A DNA stretch of 64,000 nucleotides from Candidatus Thiodiazotropha sp. (ex Monitilora ramsayi) (GCA_025655595.1 JAHXIO010000005.1:558001-622000); one strand, 5' to 3'; counted from the first letter of the stretch, positions 54,102-63,747 are shown. Notes: generated by a model from the sequence alone, not told the origin. A program made the numbers and translations.

Positions 54102-55466
54102 TTAACCGTAGACTTGTCGTGGCAGCCATAAAACGACTTCTGGAAAAATGATGCAGATGGCCAGGCCGACGGCTTGCAGAACCAGAAAGGGTAGGGATGA
54201 GCGGTAGATCTGCCCCATGGTCACCTCCGGTGGTGCAACGCTCTTGAGGTAGAAGAGGGCGTAACCGAAGGGCGGACTGATGAAGGACATCTGCATGTTG
54301 ACCATATAGACCACACCGAACCAGAGGGGGAGTTCATGTGGGCTGACACCCGGCAGCCCGAAGACGCCGTCGAAACTCATGGTCTTCATCAACGGAATAA
54401 ATATCGGTACCGCCAGCAGCAGGATGCCGACCCAGTCGAGAAACATGCCGAGGATCACCAGGATCACCATCATCAGGATCAATATGCCGTAGGGCCCCAA
54501 ACCGGTGCCGGCGATCGATTCGTTGACGAACTCCTGCCCCCCGTTGACCACGTAGAAGCCGACGAAGAGGGTGGCGCCGAAGATGATCCAGAGCACCATG
54601 CCGGTGACCCGCAAAGTGGTCATGGCGGCGGAGCGGATGTTCTCGATGGTGAGACGCCGATGCATGGCGGCCACCACCAGCGCGCCGAAGGTACCCACAC
54701 CCGCGGCTTCAACCGGTGTGGCGATGCCGGCGAAGATGATGCCCAGGACCAGCGCGACCAGAATCAGGGGTGCGAACATATTGCCGAGCAGGCGGATCTT
54801 CTCTCTGGTGTCGACGCGTTCCTCTTTGGGCAGGGGCGGTCCCCAGGTCGGTTTGATGGTGGTGGCAATCGAGACATAGAGAATATAGAGGCCGGAGAGG
54901 ATCAGGCCGGGTATGACTGCGCCGATGAAGAGCTCGCCGACCGATTGCTGGGCAATGACCGCAAACAGGATTGCCAGTATCGATGGCGGGATCAGTATGC
55001 CCAACGTGCCGCCGGCAAGGATGGAGCCGCAGGCGATGGTCGGGTGGTAGTGGCGGCGGATCATGGCGGGAAGGGCGATCATGCCCATGGTGACTTCGGT
55101 GGCGCCGATGACGCCGCACATGGCGGCGAGCAGGGTCGAGGCGATGATGGTGGAGATCGCCAACCCGCCGCGCAGTCCGCCCAGGATCCTGTAGACCATG
55201 TCGTAGAGCTCTTCGATGATTCCCGCCCGTTCCAGCATCGAGGCCATGAAGATAAAGAGAGGGATGGCTGACAACTGGTAGTTGGTCATCAGCGGGAAGA
55301 TGCGTGACGGCAGAATGTTCAGCATGGCGGCATCGCCGAACAGGAACAGAAAGACGCAGGCCAGGCCGCCGGTGACGAAGGCCAGCGGAAGACCGGCCAT
55401 CAGGAGGATCAGCAGAGAGCCGAACATCAGGATGGTCAACCAGACGATGTCGATTTCCAATCCCAT
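54102..55466 (-). CDS. dctM: TRAP transporter large permease (DctM)
   Basis: Inner-membrane permease of 454 residues with about twelve hydrophobic segments. Typical DctM blocks are LPLAFVTGGLACVFLFLFG, SAIPLFIFMASMLERAG, MCGVIGATEVTMGMIALPAM and ILAGGTLGILIPPSI. The large subunit moves the substrate with sodium ions. The start 55466 lies 4 bases after the DctQ stop, so the two are co-translated. The substrate class is carboxylic acids by family. Confidence 0.93.
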   Translation of the reverse strand: MGLEIDIVWLTILMFGSLLILLMAGLPLAFVTGGLACVFLFLFGDAAMLNILPSRIFPLMTNYQLSAIPLFIFMASMLERAGIIEELYDMVYRILGGLRGGLAISTIIASTLLAAMCGVIGATEVTMGMIALPAMIRRHYHPTIACGSILAGGTLGILIPPSILAILFAVIAQQSVGELFIGAVIPGLILSGLYILYVSIATTIKPTWGPPLPKEERVDTREKIRLLGNMFAPLILVALVLGIIFAGIATPVEAAGVGTFGALVVAAMHRRLTIENIRSAAMTTLRVTGMVLWIIFGATLFVGFYVVNGGQEFVNESIAGTGLGPYGILILMMVILVILGMFLDWVGILLLAVPIFIPLMKTMSFDGVFGLPGVSPHELPLWFGVVYMVNMQMSFISPPFGYALFYLKSVAPPEVTMGQIYRSSLPFLVLQAVGLAICIIFPEVVLWLPRQVYG

Positions 55467-55470
55467 GGGG

Positions 55471-56607
55471 CTAACCTTCCGGTTTCGCTTTGGCGTTGAG
55501 GGTTGCCGCGTCGGGGTTTATCGCCACAGTGATGTCCTTGATCAGTTGTGCAATACCCTGGATCAACAGCAGCAACGCCCCAAGCGAAAGAGCCAGCTTG
55601 ATCGGCCAGTAGTGGATGCCCCACTCCGAGATGGAGACCTCATTCACCTCGTAGGAATCGTGGAAAAAGGTCCAGCCGGTTACCAGCAGTGTGAACATGA
55701 AGATGAAGAAAAAGAGAGAAGTGAAAATATCCACCACTGCCTTGGTGCGGGTCGAAAATTTGTTGTAGATAACATCCACCCGAACATGTGCCCCTTCCCG
55801 TAGGACAAAACCGCCGGCGATGAGGTACTGCATGCCGAACATCAGAAACATACTTTCATGAGCCCAGTTGGTCGGCGAGTTGAACACATAACGGGCAATG
55901 ACTTCGTAGTAGTAGACGAAGACCGCAATGACCGACCAGTAAGCGACGAACTCACCAGAGATGCCGTTGATCCGGGAGATCGCCCGGTTGATGAAAAAAG
56001 GTTCGAGACGATCTTTTCGTTCCGCTTCCACACTGGGGCAGTGGACGCCCTCGTCCGACTGCAGTTGCTCGGCATGGTTGCGTTGACGTATCAGCTTCGG
56101 CATCCACAGAGCGTCGACGAGCAGTAGCAGCAACATGCCGCCTCCAATGAGTTGGGCGGTGTTGTTCCATTGCTGGCTATTTTCCTCGACTGTCGTCAGA
56201 GCGGTTTGGGCGGTGAGTAATTTTTCGTTGGCCTCAGTCATGCGTTGTTCTGCGTTGCGGCGACCTTTCTTGATCGCACGCTCGGCACGCTGTACCTTGA
56301 ATTCAGCCAGCTTGATGTCGTTCTGTGCCGCGGAGAGATTGTCGCGGGCGTCCCGTACTTCCACATTGACCACCAGCAGGGAGGCGAACAGGGCGATGAA
56401 CGCCAGTGCCCATACACTCTTCAGATAGAGTCGGTGGACACCGATGAAGCCGCCGACGATCAGTAGAAAGTAACCGAGTGGCAGGGAGAGGGGTTCAGTG
56501 GGGGTTTCGGTTCGTGCTCTGCGGAAGAGCACCATGGTCACCAGGGGGAACAGGATCAGACCGCTCCAGTAGAGCCAGTGGGGCAGTACGAAACTGATCT
56601 CAGGCAT
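55471..56607 (-). CDS. dctQ: TRAP small permease (DctQ) with N-terminal TM2-like domain and coiled coil
   Basis: Protein of 378 residues, about twice the length of an ordinary DctQ. The C-terminal 170 residues are DctQ: EFVAYWSVIAVFVYYYEVIARYVFNSPTNWAHE, then FVLREGAHVRVDVIY and LSLGALLLLIQGIAQLI. In front are a first membrane segment, a TM2-like hairpin (YFLLIVGGFIGVHRLYLKSVW), a coiled coil (about 85-145, rich in A, E, K, Q) and another membrane segment (LIGGGMLLLLLVDALWMP). The extension may tether or sense something for the transporter. It sits between dctP and dctM, in the normal gene order. Confidence 0.87.
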   Translation of the reverse strand: MPEISFVLPHWLYWSGLILFPLVTMVLFRRARTETPTEPLSLPLGYFLLIVGGFIGVHRLYLKSVWALAFIALFASLLVVNVEVRDARDNLSAAQNDIKLAEFKVQRAERAIKKGRRNAEQRMTEANEKLLTAQTALTTVEENSQQWNNTAQLIGGGMLLLLLVDALWMPKLIRQRNHAEQLQSDEGVHCPSVEAERKDRLEPFFINRAISRINGISGEFVAYWSVIAVFVYYYEVIARYVFNSPTNWAHESMFLMFGMQYLIAGGFVLREGAHVRVDVIYNKFSTRTKAVVDIFTSLFFFIFMFTLLVTGWTFFHDSYEVNEVSISEWGIHYWPIKLALSLGALLLLIQGIAQLIKDITVAINPDAATLNAKAKPEG

Positions 56608-56676
56608 GGGACTGTGTCTCCCAGCGGCACCGGTTTATCGGTGCGGTTGTTCTGGTTGGATGAATGACTGGGTCGT

Positions 56677-56704
56677 CGGGAGCCTGCCGAAAGTCAGGCT
56701 CCCG
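56677..56704 (-). terminator. Strong hairpin between dctP and dctQ
   Basis: A ten-base perfect stem, CGGGAGCCTG (56677-56686) with CAGGCTCCCG (56695-56704), and an 8-base loop. It lies between the dctP stop and the dctQ start and has no T run. It is best read as an mRNA 3 prime-stabilising or partial-termination hairpin that lets the binding protein be made in excess over the permease. Confidence 0.65.
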
Positions 56705-56719
56705 GCGCATATCAAAGAT

Positions 56720-57856
56720 CTAACTTTTCAAGCTGTGACCCTTGATCATCTCCTTATCCACATAACCCAGAGAGCCGGACATCATATATTCCAACTGGAT
56801 CTTGAAAGCCTTGGCGGCGAAGGCATCCTTGTTTGCCCACTTGTACCAGAGGGGCACCGCCAACTGGGTGAAGGCCTCTACGTCGTCTTGGGTGAGGCGG
56901 GTGACTTCGGTGCCGGCCTCCTCGAATTTCTTCCAGGCCTTTTGGTCGGCTGCCTGAATTGCCGCATGATGCAGGTCGGAGTAGGTGTGAACCTCCATCT
57001 CGACAAACTGCTTCATCGGCTTGGACAGTTTGTTCCACGACTTTTTAGAGACCGTGAGATCCATCAGGTCGACCGGTTGATAGATGGACATGAATCCTGG
57101 TGGTCCCATGGAGATGTACTTGGTCACCTGATGGAAACCCAGGGCGTAGTTGACCGCCGGTCCCACGTAGTCGGCCACGTCGATGGTGCCTTTCTCCAGT
57201 GCTGGGAAGATCTCCGAGCCGGGCAGCAGTGTGGTCTTCGCCCCGGCGGCCTGGAACACCTCTGCTACCATGCCGCCGGGCAGACGCATCTTGCGTCCGC
57301 GAAAATCATCGATCGAGCGGATCGGTACCTTGGAGTGGATGATGTTGGGTCCGTGGTGAATGGGTCCGACAAAATGGAGTCCCATCTGGCCGAAAGCCTC
57401 CTGGGCCAGTTCCAGACCGCCGAGACCGTAGTAGAAGGTATCCCACTCGTGGGGATTACGCAGGCCGAGGGGATAGGAGGCGAGAAAAACCGCGATCGGC
57501 ATGCGACCGGCCCAATAGAGTGTAAAGGGGTTCATGGCATCCAGCACCCCGTTCTTCACTGCGTCGAAGAGTTGGAATTCGCCCACCACATCCTTGGCAC
57601 CGAAGGGCTTGAATGCCAGCTCACCACCGGTTTTTTCCTTAATGCCGTTGCACCAATCCTTGAAGACCTCAAGGCCGATACCGCCAGGCCAGGAGGTCTG
57701 GATCTTCCAGGTAGTGGTCTCCGCGGCGACTGCGTTGCCGATGAAAGGCGCGCCGGTAATTGTCAGCGCGCCGGCAGCTATCGAACGTTTGAGAAAATCA
57801 CGACGTGGCATGTCAGGGGCTGTGGCGGGATCCTGACTGTTTTCTGTTTGAGTCAT
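56720..57856 (-). CDS. dctP: TRAP transporter substrate-binding protein (DctP family)
   Basis: Periplasmic binding protein of 378 residues. The signal peptide is of Tat type (PRRDFLKRSIAAGALTITG, cut near AVAA). DctP-family features are TWKIQTSWPGGIGLEVFKDWC, GRKMRLPGGMVAEVFQAAGA (with the conserved substrate arginine), then EIFPALEKGTIDVADYVGP and KYISMGPPGF. It is similar in layout to binding proteins for keto acids or mannitol/chloroaromatic acids. ATG 57856 follows GGAGGAAGGA; the 60 codons upstream in frame are not supported. It is the first gene of the dctP-Q-M operon, followed by the hairpin at 56677-56704. Confidence 0.92.
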   Translation of the reverse strand: MTQTENSQDPATAPDMPRRDFLKRSIAAGALTITGAPFIGNAVAAETTTWKIQTSWPGGIGLEVFKDWCNGIKEKTGGELAFKPFGAKDVVGEFQLFDAVKNGVLDAMNPFTLYWAGRMPIAVFLASYPLGLRNPHEWDTFYYGLGGLELAQEAFGQMGLHFVGPIHHGPNIIHSKVPIRSIDDFRGRKMRLPGGMVAEVFQAAGAKTTLLPGSEIFPALEKGTIDVADYVGPAVNYALGFHQVTKYISMGPPGFMSIYQPVDLMDLTVSKKSWNKLSKPMKQFVEMEVHTYSDLHHAAIQAADQKAWKKFEEAGTEVTRLTQDDVEAFTQLAVPLWYKWANKDAFAAKAFKIQLEYMMSGSLGYVDKEMIKGHSLKS

Positions 57857-57974
57857 TATTCCTTCCTCCTCAGTGGTTGCCCGTTTTTTGATGGGCCAAT
57901 ACCGATCGATTGATTTTGTTGGGACTTCTGTGTTCGCTTCAATGCACTTCTGGATGCGGGTTTGTCCTCCTGCA

Positions 57975-58976
57975 TCATTCCGGTGTGATAGAAAGTTGAT
58001 TGAGGGCAGCCCGGGCTTTCTCTGCCAATACACCATGGGTTACTTTGGTGGGATGGATGCCGTCCCAGAAGAGATAGCGCTTGGGTTTTTTACAGGCGGC
58101 AGGCTCCTGGTCTGGTATGACGCAGGCGTCCACCACATTTGTCAGCCCCGCGGATTGGGGGTCGGCTACCAGTTCATGCAGGCTGCCAAAGAGATCGAGT
58201 CGCGCGATCTCCAATCCCGGCAGCACGGCGCTCAGTTGGCTCAGTGTTGCTTCAAGCCCGGCATTGAATTGTGCAGAGAGGATCGCTGCAGCGATTCCTG
58301 TGCCCGGTTGCAGAAGGTCGAGGCGGCGAATGGCGGGTGTGAGGGAGAGATCGGGGGCATTACCGACCATCAGCTTTGTTGCGCCGGCCGTGTGCAGGGA
58401 GATGATCTGGTCCGATATGGCTGTGAGCGCGGCGTTGAGGATAGCGCCACTGGCCGCACCGGTGGGGTCGAAAGCCAGGGCAGCAACAGCATCCCGAACA
58501 TCGTTGCCGCCGAGGGCGATCACATAGAGTGCGTTGGATGGAGCCGCACCATCGGTGTCGTCAAAGAAGGCGGTGGCTTGTGTCGCCAGATTGATGTTGA
58601 CCCCGTTCTCGTGGGCTCTTGCACCGCCTACGGCGTAGTTGGTCATCTGCAGTTCACCTGTGTTTTCGCCTTTGAATGCGGGCCTGACCGTATCTTCAAG
58701 GTCAAGGGGTTCGGCGAACTGCTCGATCCAGGTCAGGCCATTGCTGAAGTGGTTGCCGCCTCGTTCGTAGGGTGCGTCGGGTATCAGGAGTGGATCGAGG
58801 GTGGTATAGGGAGGCTCCAGATTTCTGCCGCCGAGGAAGAATGCGTTCCCCGAGTCAGACAGACTGTCACCGAAGACGACCACCCGCTCGATGGGTCGGT
58901 CCGCATGGCCCATGAGTGGAACCAAAAACAGAATGACCGCAATTCCTGCCAGATTGAGTTTTTGTTGTTTTGACAT
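57975..58976 (-). CDS. Exported GDSL/SGNH-family esterase
   Basis: Hydrolase of 333 residues with a signal peptide (LAGIAVILFLVPLMGHA). The SGNH blocks are all present: block I VVFGDSLSDSGN with the nucleophile serine, block II with the glycine in YAVGGARA, block III ALGGNDVRD, and block V DGIHPT with catalytic Asp and His. The product would be a periplasmic or secreted lipase/esterase. ATG 58976 was chosen for its GGAGGAGA ribosome site and signal peptide; the longer frame to 59144 lacks these. It is upstream of the dctP operon on the same strand, 118 bases apart, and could be co-transcribed. Confidence 0.9.
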   Translation of the reverse strand: MSKQQKLNLAGIAVILFLVPLMGHADRPIERVVVFGDSLSDSGNAFFLGGRNLEPPYTTLDPLLIPDAPYERGGNHFSNGLTWIEQFAEPLDLEDTVRPAFKGENTGELQMTNYAVGGARAHENGVNINLATQATAFFDDTDGAAPSNALYVIALGGNDVRDAVAALAFDPTGAASGAILNAALTAISDQIISLHTAGATKLMVGNAPDLSLTPAIRRLDLLQPGTGIAAAILSAQFNAGLEATLSQLSAVLPGLEIARLDLFGSLHELVADPQSAGLTNVVDACVIPDQEPAACKKPKRYLFWDGIHPTKVTHGVLAEKARAALNQLSITPE

Positions 58977-59674
58977 GTTGTCTCCTCCGTGTTGCCGAAT
59001 AACCATGCTTGCATGGTGTTTCGTTGATTCGACGGATAATTGCTTGTTTTCTGTCTTGTTTTGTTTGTCCGATGCGCGCAATAGAGCATGAGGCCGATCA
59101 GATTGAGTTGTTATGTCATCGATTGATATTGGCATCGGCGCCACTGTTGACGCATAAATAGTTGTGCTGAATGAGTACTCGCATCCAAAGCCTAGATGGG
59201 AATATTTTAGTGTTCAAACTTTTATAGGTGGAAAAGGCGGTATGGTGGATCCCCAGAAAAAAAGTGACAAATAGCGACTTCGGGTCATAACAGAATGACA
59301 AATTGTCACCATGATAATTTTCAGGTTATTTGTTTCGATTTTGATTTAATCGGCCCGAATAAAATCTGAGTGAAAGACAGGCTAAGGGAAAGTTGCTCTT
59401 AAGGATAAGTGGATAGGCTTCGATGGTTTGCTGCCGCACTATGTTAATGATTTTATCCAGGCTTAAGGTTGATAGGTATTCCCTGATTTGATTATGTGTA
59501 ATTACAGATTGGTCAGTAAGTGTATGTGTTTGAAGTGTCGAATGCGGGTTGGGTGATGCATTGTGGTTAGCATGAGGCAGCGACGGTAAACGTAAACAAT
59601 TGTGGGGCCATTTTGCTTAAATGATATGAGTCACTTATGCTCGATGGTCCATTGTTTAATTGGAATACATAACG
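58977..59674. other. Divergent intergenic region with a palindrome
   Basis: 698 bases between divergent genes, without a supported gene. A perfect 13-base palindrome, TGACAAATTGTCA, is at 59296-59308, and part of it (TGACAAAT) recurs about 30 bases earlier. It could be an operator, but no regulator gene is adjacent, so this is weak. Confidence 0.4.
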
Positions 59675-60091
59675 ATGTTTCATCCGATAGAAATCCCTTT
59701 TGGTTGTGTGATGTTGTTCAACGTGGTCGATCTCAAGGAGGGTGTCTCCATTGAGGACGTTGAGCTGGTGCTGGGCGAGATGTGCAACGTGGTCAAGAAC
59801 AACTACGGCGACGACAACGGCGGTTTTATCGGCGGACAGGTCTATAAGAACGCAGGGTTTATCTCCGAGGAGGGAACTGTCGGTGCCGATGACAGCCATA
59901 AAAACAAACGAGTGAATCAAAACATGGGCGACATTGTTATCGTGACCTTCTGGCAGTCGTTCGACCAGCACGAAAAGTCCCATGCCGATAAGTTGTTCAA
60001 AGAGAAGTTTTCCGCCCTGGCCGATTTCTGCGATGATACCTACGAGGTCGGCTACGAGATGCTCTGGCAGGGTGTGCCGGAAGATACCTGA
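59675..60091 (+). CDS. Hypothetical protein, 138 residues, possible ferredoxin-like/ABM fold
   Basis: Unrecognised small cytoplasmic protein. The sequence begins FHPIEIPFGCVMLFNVVDL and contains GDIVIVTFWQSFDQHEKSHAD and VGYEMLWQG. The strand-helix-strand pattern with an E/H-rich helix is like a dimeric alpha-beta barrel (antibiotic-biosynthesis-monooxygenase type), but this is an impression. ATG 59675 was chosen over a TTG at 59660. It precedes the beta-CASP gene by 86 bases on the same strand, which may be co-transcription. Confidence 0.6.
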   Translation: MFHPIEIPFGCVMLFNVVDLKEGVSIEDVELVLGEMCNVVKNNYGDDNGGFIGGQVYKNAGFISEEGTVGADDSHKNKRVNQNMGDIVIVTFWQSFDQHEKSHADKLFKEKFSALADFCDDTYEVGYEMLWQGVPEDT

Positions 60092-60177
60092 GTCTCTACC
60101 GATGTCGCTGTGCTTGACAGAGTGGTTGGCAGACGTGCTTGGCGGGGCAACAAAAAGAACCTTTCAGAGGCGATTCA

Positions 60178-61566
60178 ATGCATATCGAATTCTACGGTGC
60201 GACCAGTGGCATCACAGGCTCATGCCATATTCTTCGTGCCAATGGACATACAGTACTGCTTGATTGCGGTCTGATCCAGGGGCGCAGAGAGGAGATGGAG
60301 AAGAATCGCCTGCCCTTTCCATTCTCCGTGGATGAGATCAGTGCGGTCGTTTTAAGTCATGGCCATATCGATCACTCCGGCCGAATCCCGTTATTGGTGA
60401 AGCAAGGCTATCAGGGACCGATCTATGCACAAAATGCCACGGTTGATCTATGCGATATCCTGCTGCAGGACTCTGCCTTTCTACAGGAGAAAGATGCCCA
60501 GTATGAGAACAAGTGGCGGCAACGGAAAAAGAAGCCGCTGATCGAACCTCTCTATACCGTCGCGGATGCGCGCGATGCGCTGGAAAACCTGGTGGGGCTT
60601 AAATACCGGGAGAAGAGAGAGATCCTGCCCGGCGTCCACATCCGGTATCGGGACGCCGGTCATATCCTCGGTTCCAGCAGTGTTGAAGTCTGGCTGAACG
60701 AGAACGGGAAAGAGAGAAAGGTCGTTTTCAGTGGTGATCTGGGTCAGTACGACACGCCTATCCTGAACGACCCCGCCGCCATCGAGGAGGCGGATCATGT
60801 CATTGTCGAAAGCACCTACGGCAACCGCCGTCACCGAAACCGGCAGGCGACCATCGATGAGATGGGGCAGATCATCACCGAAGCCGCCCATGAGCGAGGC
60901 AATCTGCTGATACCCGCCTTCTCCATCGGTCGCAGCCAGGAGGTTCTCTACTACCTGGGGAAGTATTACGACCAGTGGGAGCTGGGTCGATGGCAGGTCT
61001 TTCTCGACAGTCCCATGGCGATTCGCGCGAGTAAGGTCTATTGGGAGTATCCTCACCTCTATGATGAGGAGGCGACCAAGCTGCGAAAAAAGATCCACGA
61101 GATGCCGCACCTGCAGAACCTGCAGCTTACCCAGTCCCCCCAGGAGTCGATGGCGATCAACCGGATCAAGAGCGGCGCCATTATCATCTCCGCCAGCGGG
61201 ATGTGTACCGGTGGGCGCATCGTGCACCACCTCAAACACAATATCTCGCGTAGAGGTGCCCACATCATGATCGTCGGCTATCAGGCTCACGGTACCCTGG
61301 GACGTGCGCTGGTCGATGGGAAACCGACCGTGAGAATTCATGGCGACGAGTATCGGGTGAAGGCGAAGATCCATACGGTCGGCGGACTCTCCGCCCATGC
61401 GGATGTGGACAATCTGTCAAAGTGGATTGGCAACTTCAAGCAAAAACCGCATGTGCACGTGGTTCATGGAGAGCCGGAGTCCAAGCAGGATTTTCGGGAT
61501 AGACTCGAGAGAGATTTCAATCTCCAGGCCGACGTGCCCGGTCCCGGCGATGTTTTAGCGCTCTAA
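60178..61566 (+). CDS. Metallo-beta-lactamase/beta-CASP RNA-processing protein
   Basis: Protein of 462 residues of the CPSF-like beta-CASP group. The metal motif is SHGHIDHSGR (HxHxDH), with RYRDAGHILGSSSVEV, VVFSGDLGQYD, then beta-CASP blocks VESTYGNRRHR, IPAFSIGRSQEVLYYLG, FLDSPMA, ISASGMCTGGRI and GGLSAHADVD (last metal histidine), ending HVHVVHGEPESK. Such enzymes are exo/endoribonucleases acting in RNA processing in the cytoplasm. ATG 60178 follows AGAGG at 60166-60170; 13 codons upstream in frame were discarded. It is convergent with the MFS gene at 61584, with only 17 bases between the two stops. Confidence 0.92.
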   Translation: MHIEFYGATSGITGSCHILRANGHTVLLDCGLIQGRREEMEKNRLPFPFSVDEISAVVLSHGHIDHSGRIPLLVKQGYQGPIYAQNATVDLCDILLQDSAFLQEKDAQYENKWRQRKKKPLIEPLYTVADARDALENLVGLKYREKREILPGVHIRYRDAGHILGSSSVEVWLNENGKERKVVFSGDLGQYDTPILNDPAAIEEADHVIVESTYGNRRHRNRQATIDEMGQIITEAAHERGNLLIPAFSIGRSQEVLYYLGKYYDQWELGRWQVFLDSPMAIRASKVYWEYPHLYDEEATKLRKKIHEMPHLQNLQLTQSPQESMAINRIKSGAIIISASGMCTGGRIVHHLKHNISRRGAHIMIVGYQAHGTLGRALVDGKPTVRIHGDEYRVKAKIHTVGGLSAHADVDNLSKWIGNFKQKPHVHVVHGEPESKQDFRDRLERDFNLQADVPGPGDVLAL

Positions 61567-61583
61567 CCTGTTACACCACACAG

Positions 61584-62780
61584 TTATTCTGCACCCGAGC
61601 CCGAATATGCCAGACGACTCTCTCTTCCCTGTGCCGGCGCTTCCGGAATCAGTGTGGAGAAGGCAAAAGAGATCATGGCCATAACCGCGCCTGTGTAGAA
61701 GACCAGTGCCGGTGAGGTCAGCCAGACAACGCCGAAGAGCGCAGGGATGACAACGGCAGCGATGTGGTTGATGGAGAAGCTGACGCCGGCGGTGGAAGCG
61801 ATATCTTCGGGAGCGGCGATTTTCTGGAAATAGGTCTTCAGGGCGATCGCCATGGCAAAGAAGAGATGGTCCAGGATATAGAGACCGGCAGCTACGGTTG
61901 CGTTCTCCACCACGGCATAGCCGACGAATACCAGTACTAGGCCAGCATACTCTAAAAGCAAGGCTCTGCGTTCACCGATTCTTCCGATCAAGCGTCCGAT
62001 TCGCGGTGCAAGGAAGACATTCAGTGTGGCGTTGATCAGAAAGAGTATGGCGATCTGGGAGACGCTGTAACCGAACTTCTCCACCATCAGAAAACCGGCG
62101 AAGACCACAAAGATCTGGCGCCTCGCCCCGGACATGAAAGTGAGCGCGTAGTAGAGCCAGTAGCGGCGGCGCAGCACCATATGCTTGTGTTGCTCGGTGT
62201 GCTGGGGGAAGAGGGGAAAACCGAGCCAGGCGATCAGAACGATGACCAAGGTCAGGCCGCCCATCAACAGGTAGATCCACTCATAATCAAGGTTGAGGAA
62301 ATCGTCAGCGAGCCAGATCAGAGAAAAGGTGACGATTGAGGCAAATGAGCCCGCCGCGATCAACCGTCCCATCATCTCAGGTGTACGGGATTTGTCGATC
62401 CACTGCAGCGTGAGGGATGTCTGCAGGGTTTCGTAGTAGTGAAAGCCGATGGACATGATGACTGTGGTGACATAGAGGCCGAGTATCGAGGGAAAAAAAC
62501 CGGTCAGTGCCGTACCGATGCCAAGCAATGCCAGGGAGACGATAGCCAGCCGTTGTTCTCTGATGATCAGCAGCAGAAACACCACGCCGAAGGCGAGAAA
62601 TCCCGGGATCTCCCGCAGGCTTTGCAGAATGCCCATCTCCTTACCGGTAAAGGCCACCTCTTCGATGGCGAAGTTGTTGAGCAGGGTGCGCCAGGCGGCG
62701 AAGCTGAGTGGGACGGCGACCGCCATCAACAGCAGCAGAACCTCGGGCTGGCGGAGGCTTTGGGGAAGTTTCATGGACAT
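61584..62780 (-). CDS. MFS transporter, partner of the divergent AraC regulator
   Basis: Inner-membrane transporter of 398 residues with twelve hydrophobic segments, 61584 being the end of the stop codon. Recognisable parts are LLNNFAIEEVAFTGKEMGILQSLREIPGFLAFG (first helices and loop), WIDKSRTPEMMGRLIAAGSFASI, and the second half beginning RRYWLYYALTFMSGARRQIF. The substrate is unknown. ATG 62780 (or 62774) is taken; the upstream frame to 62831 would overlap the divergent promoter region. It diverges from the AraC gene at 62831, only 50 bases away, so shared regulation is expected. Confidence 0.85.
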   Translation of the reverse strand: MSMKLPQSLRQPEVLLLLMAVAVPLSFAAWRTLLNNFAIEEVAFTGKEMGILQSLREIPGFLAFGVVFLLLIIREQRLAIVSLALLGIGTALTGFFPSILGLYVTTVIMSIGFHYYETLQTSLTLQWIDKSRTPEMMGRLIAAGSFASIVTFSLIWLADDFLNLDYEWIYLLMGGLTLVIVLIAWLGFPLFPQHTEQHKHMVLRRRYWLYYALTFMSGARRQIFVVFAGFLMVEKFGYSVSQIAILFLINATLNVFLAPRIGRLIGRIGERRALLLEYAGLVLVFVGYAVVENATVAAGLYILDHLFFAMAIALKTYFQKIAAPEDIASTAGVSFSINHIAAVVIPALFGVVWLTSPALVFYTGAVMAMISFAFSTLIPEAPAQGRESRLAYSGSGAE

Positions 62781-62830
62781 AACTGGGATTATGGACGATT
62801 CAGGGATGGCGAAATAGCTATAATCTGACA

Positions 62831-63655
62831 ATGAATATCGAAAAGAGGACAGTTGATCCCACCACTCACGTGGGCCACGTCGTCGACCCGAGTCGACCGG
62901 TGCTCATATTGTCAGAAGAGCGGCAGGGCGCGGAACAGGTTTCGCGTCATTACCATCTGCGCGGACAACTGCTCTTCGGGATCCGCGGCGTGATGAAGCT
63001 GACCACCGAGTCGGGTACCTGGCTGGTGCCGCCGGCCCAGGCTGCCTGGATCCCGCCGGGAATCCCTCATGAAGTAGAGATGACGCAGCCGGTCTCCTTA
63101 CGATCGATCTATATCGATCCGGAATATGCTGAAAAGTTGCCGAGTAACTGCTGTGTGTTGAGGGTGGACATCCTGCTGCGTGAGCTGATTATCGAGGCGG
63201 CAAGCATCGGCAACGATTACCGGCCGGAGACCCCGGAGGCGAGGTTGATGATGGTCATCGTCGATCGCCTGCAGCGGATCGAGCGTTTTCCTTTTCACCT
63301 CCCTTTTGCTACGGAACCACGCTTGCGCCGGATCATCGATGCGTTGGTGGCCGATCCCGCCGATACCTCGACTCTGTCCGAGTGGGCGAACCGGGTGGGG
63401 GCCAGCGAACGCACCCTTGGCAGGCTCTTCATCCGTCATTTGGGATTGAGCTTCGGTCGCTGGCGTCGCCGCCTTCGTTTACTGGCGGCGATGGATCGCC
63501 TGGGCAGTGGCGCCTCTGTCACCGAGGTGGCGTTCGAACTGGGCTATGGCAGCCCGAGTGCCTTCATCGCCATGTTCCGGCAAAACCTCGGTGAATCTCC
63601 AACACGTCTCTTCAGTACTTCAGGCAAAGAGAGGTCGGACAACGCCGGGCTTTAA
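62831..63655 (+). CDS. AraC-family regulator with cupin domain
   Basis: Transcription factor of 274 residues. An N-terminal cupin-like sensor domain comes first (HYHLRGQLLFGIRGVMKLTTESG and PAQAAWIPPGIPHEVEM). The C-terminal AraC double helix-turn-helix follows (TSTLSEWANRVGASERTLGRLFIRHLGLSFGRWRRRLRLLAAMDRL and SVTEVAFELGYGSPSAFIAMFRQNLGESP). The form SFGRWRRRLRL resembles the NimR/YdhO-like group, whose members sit next to and control an MFS exporter, as here with the divergent gene at 62780. It starts at ATG 62831. Confidence 0.9.
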   Translation: MNIEKRTVDPTTHVGHVVDPSRPVLILSEERQGAEQVSRHYHLRGQLLFGIRGVMKLTTESGTWLVPPAQAAWIPPGIPHEVEMTQPVSLRSIYIDPEYAEKLPSNCCVLRVDILLRELIIEAASIGNDYRPETPEARLMMVIVDRLQRIERFPFHLPFATEPRLRRIIDALVADPADTSTLSEWANRVGASERTLGRLFIRHLGLSFGRWRRRLRLLAAMDRLGSGASVTEVAFELGYGSPSAFIAMFRQNLGESPTRLFSTSGKERSDNAGL

Positions 63656-63747
63656 GCCGGGTGATTGGATTTCAACCGAGGCATGGTTTATGATTTGCCT
63701 CTTTTTTCGGCCGATGGCCCGTTCAGAATCGCACTGGAGAGCAACAG

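Noticed and set aside
59567-59983. 138-codon minus-strand frame opposite the small unknown protein
   Set aside because: The plus frame has the better composition and fits the downstream gene; the minus frame has no ribosome site.
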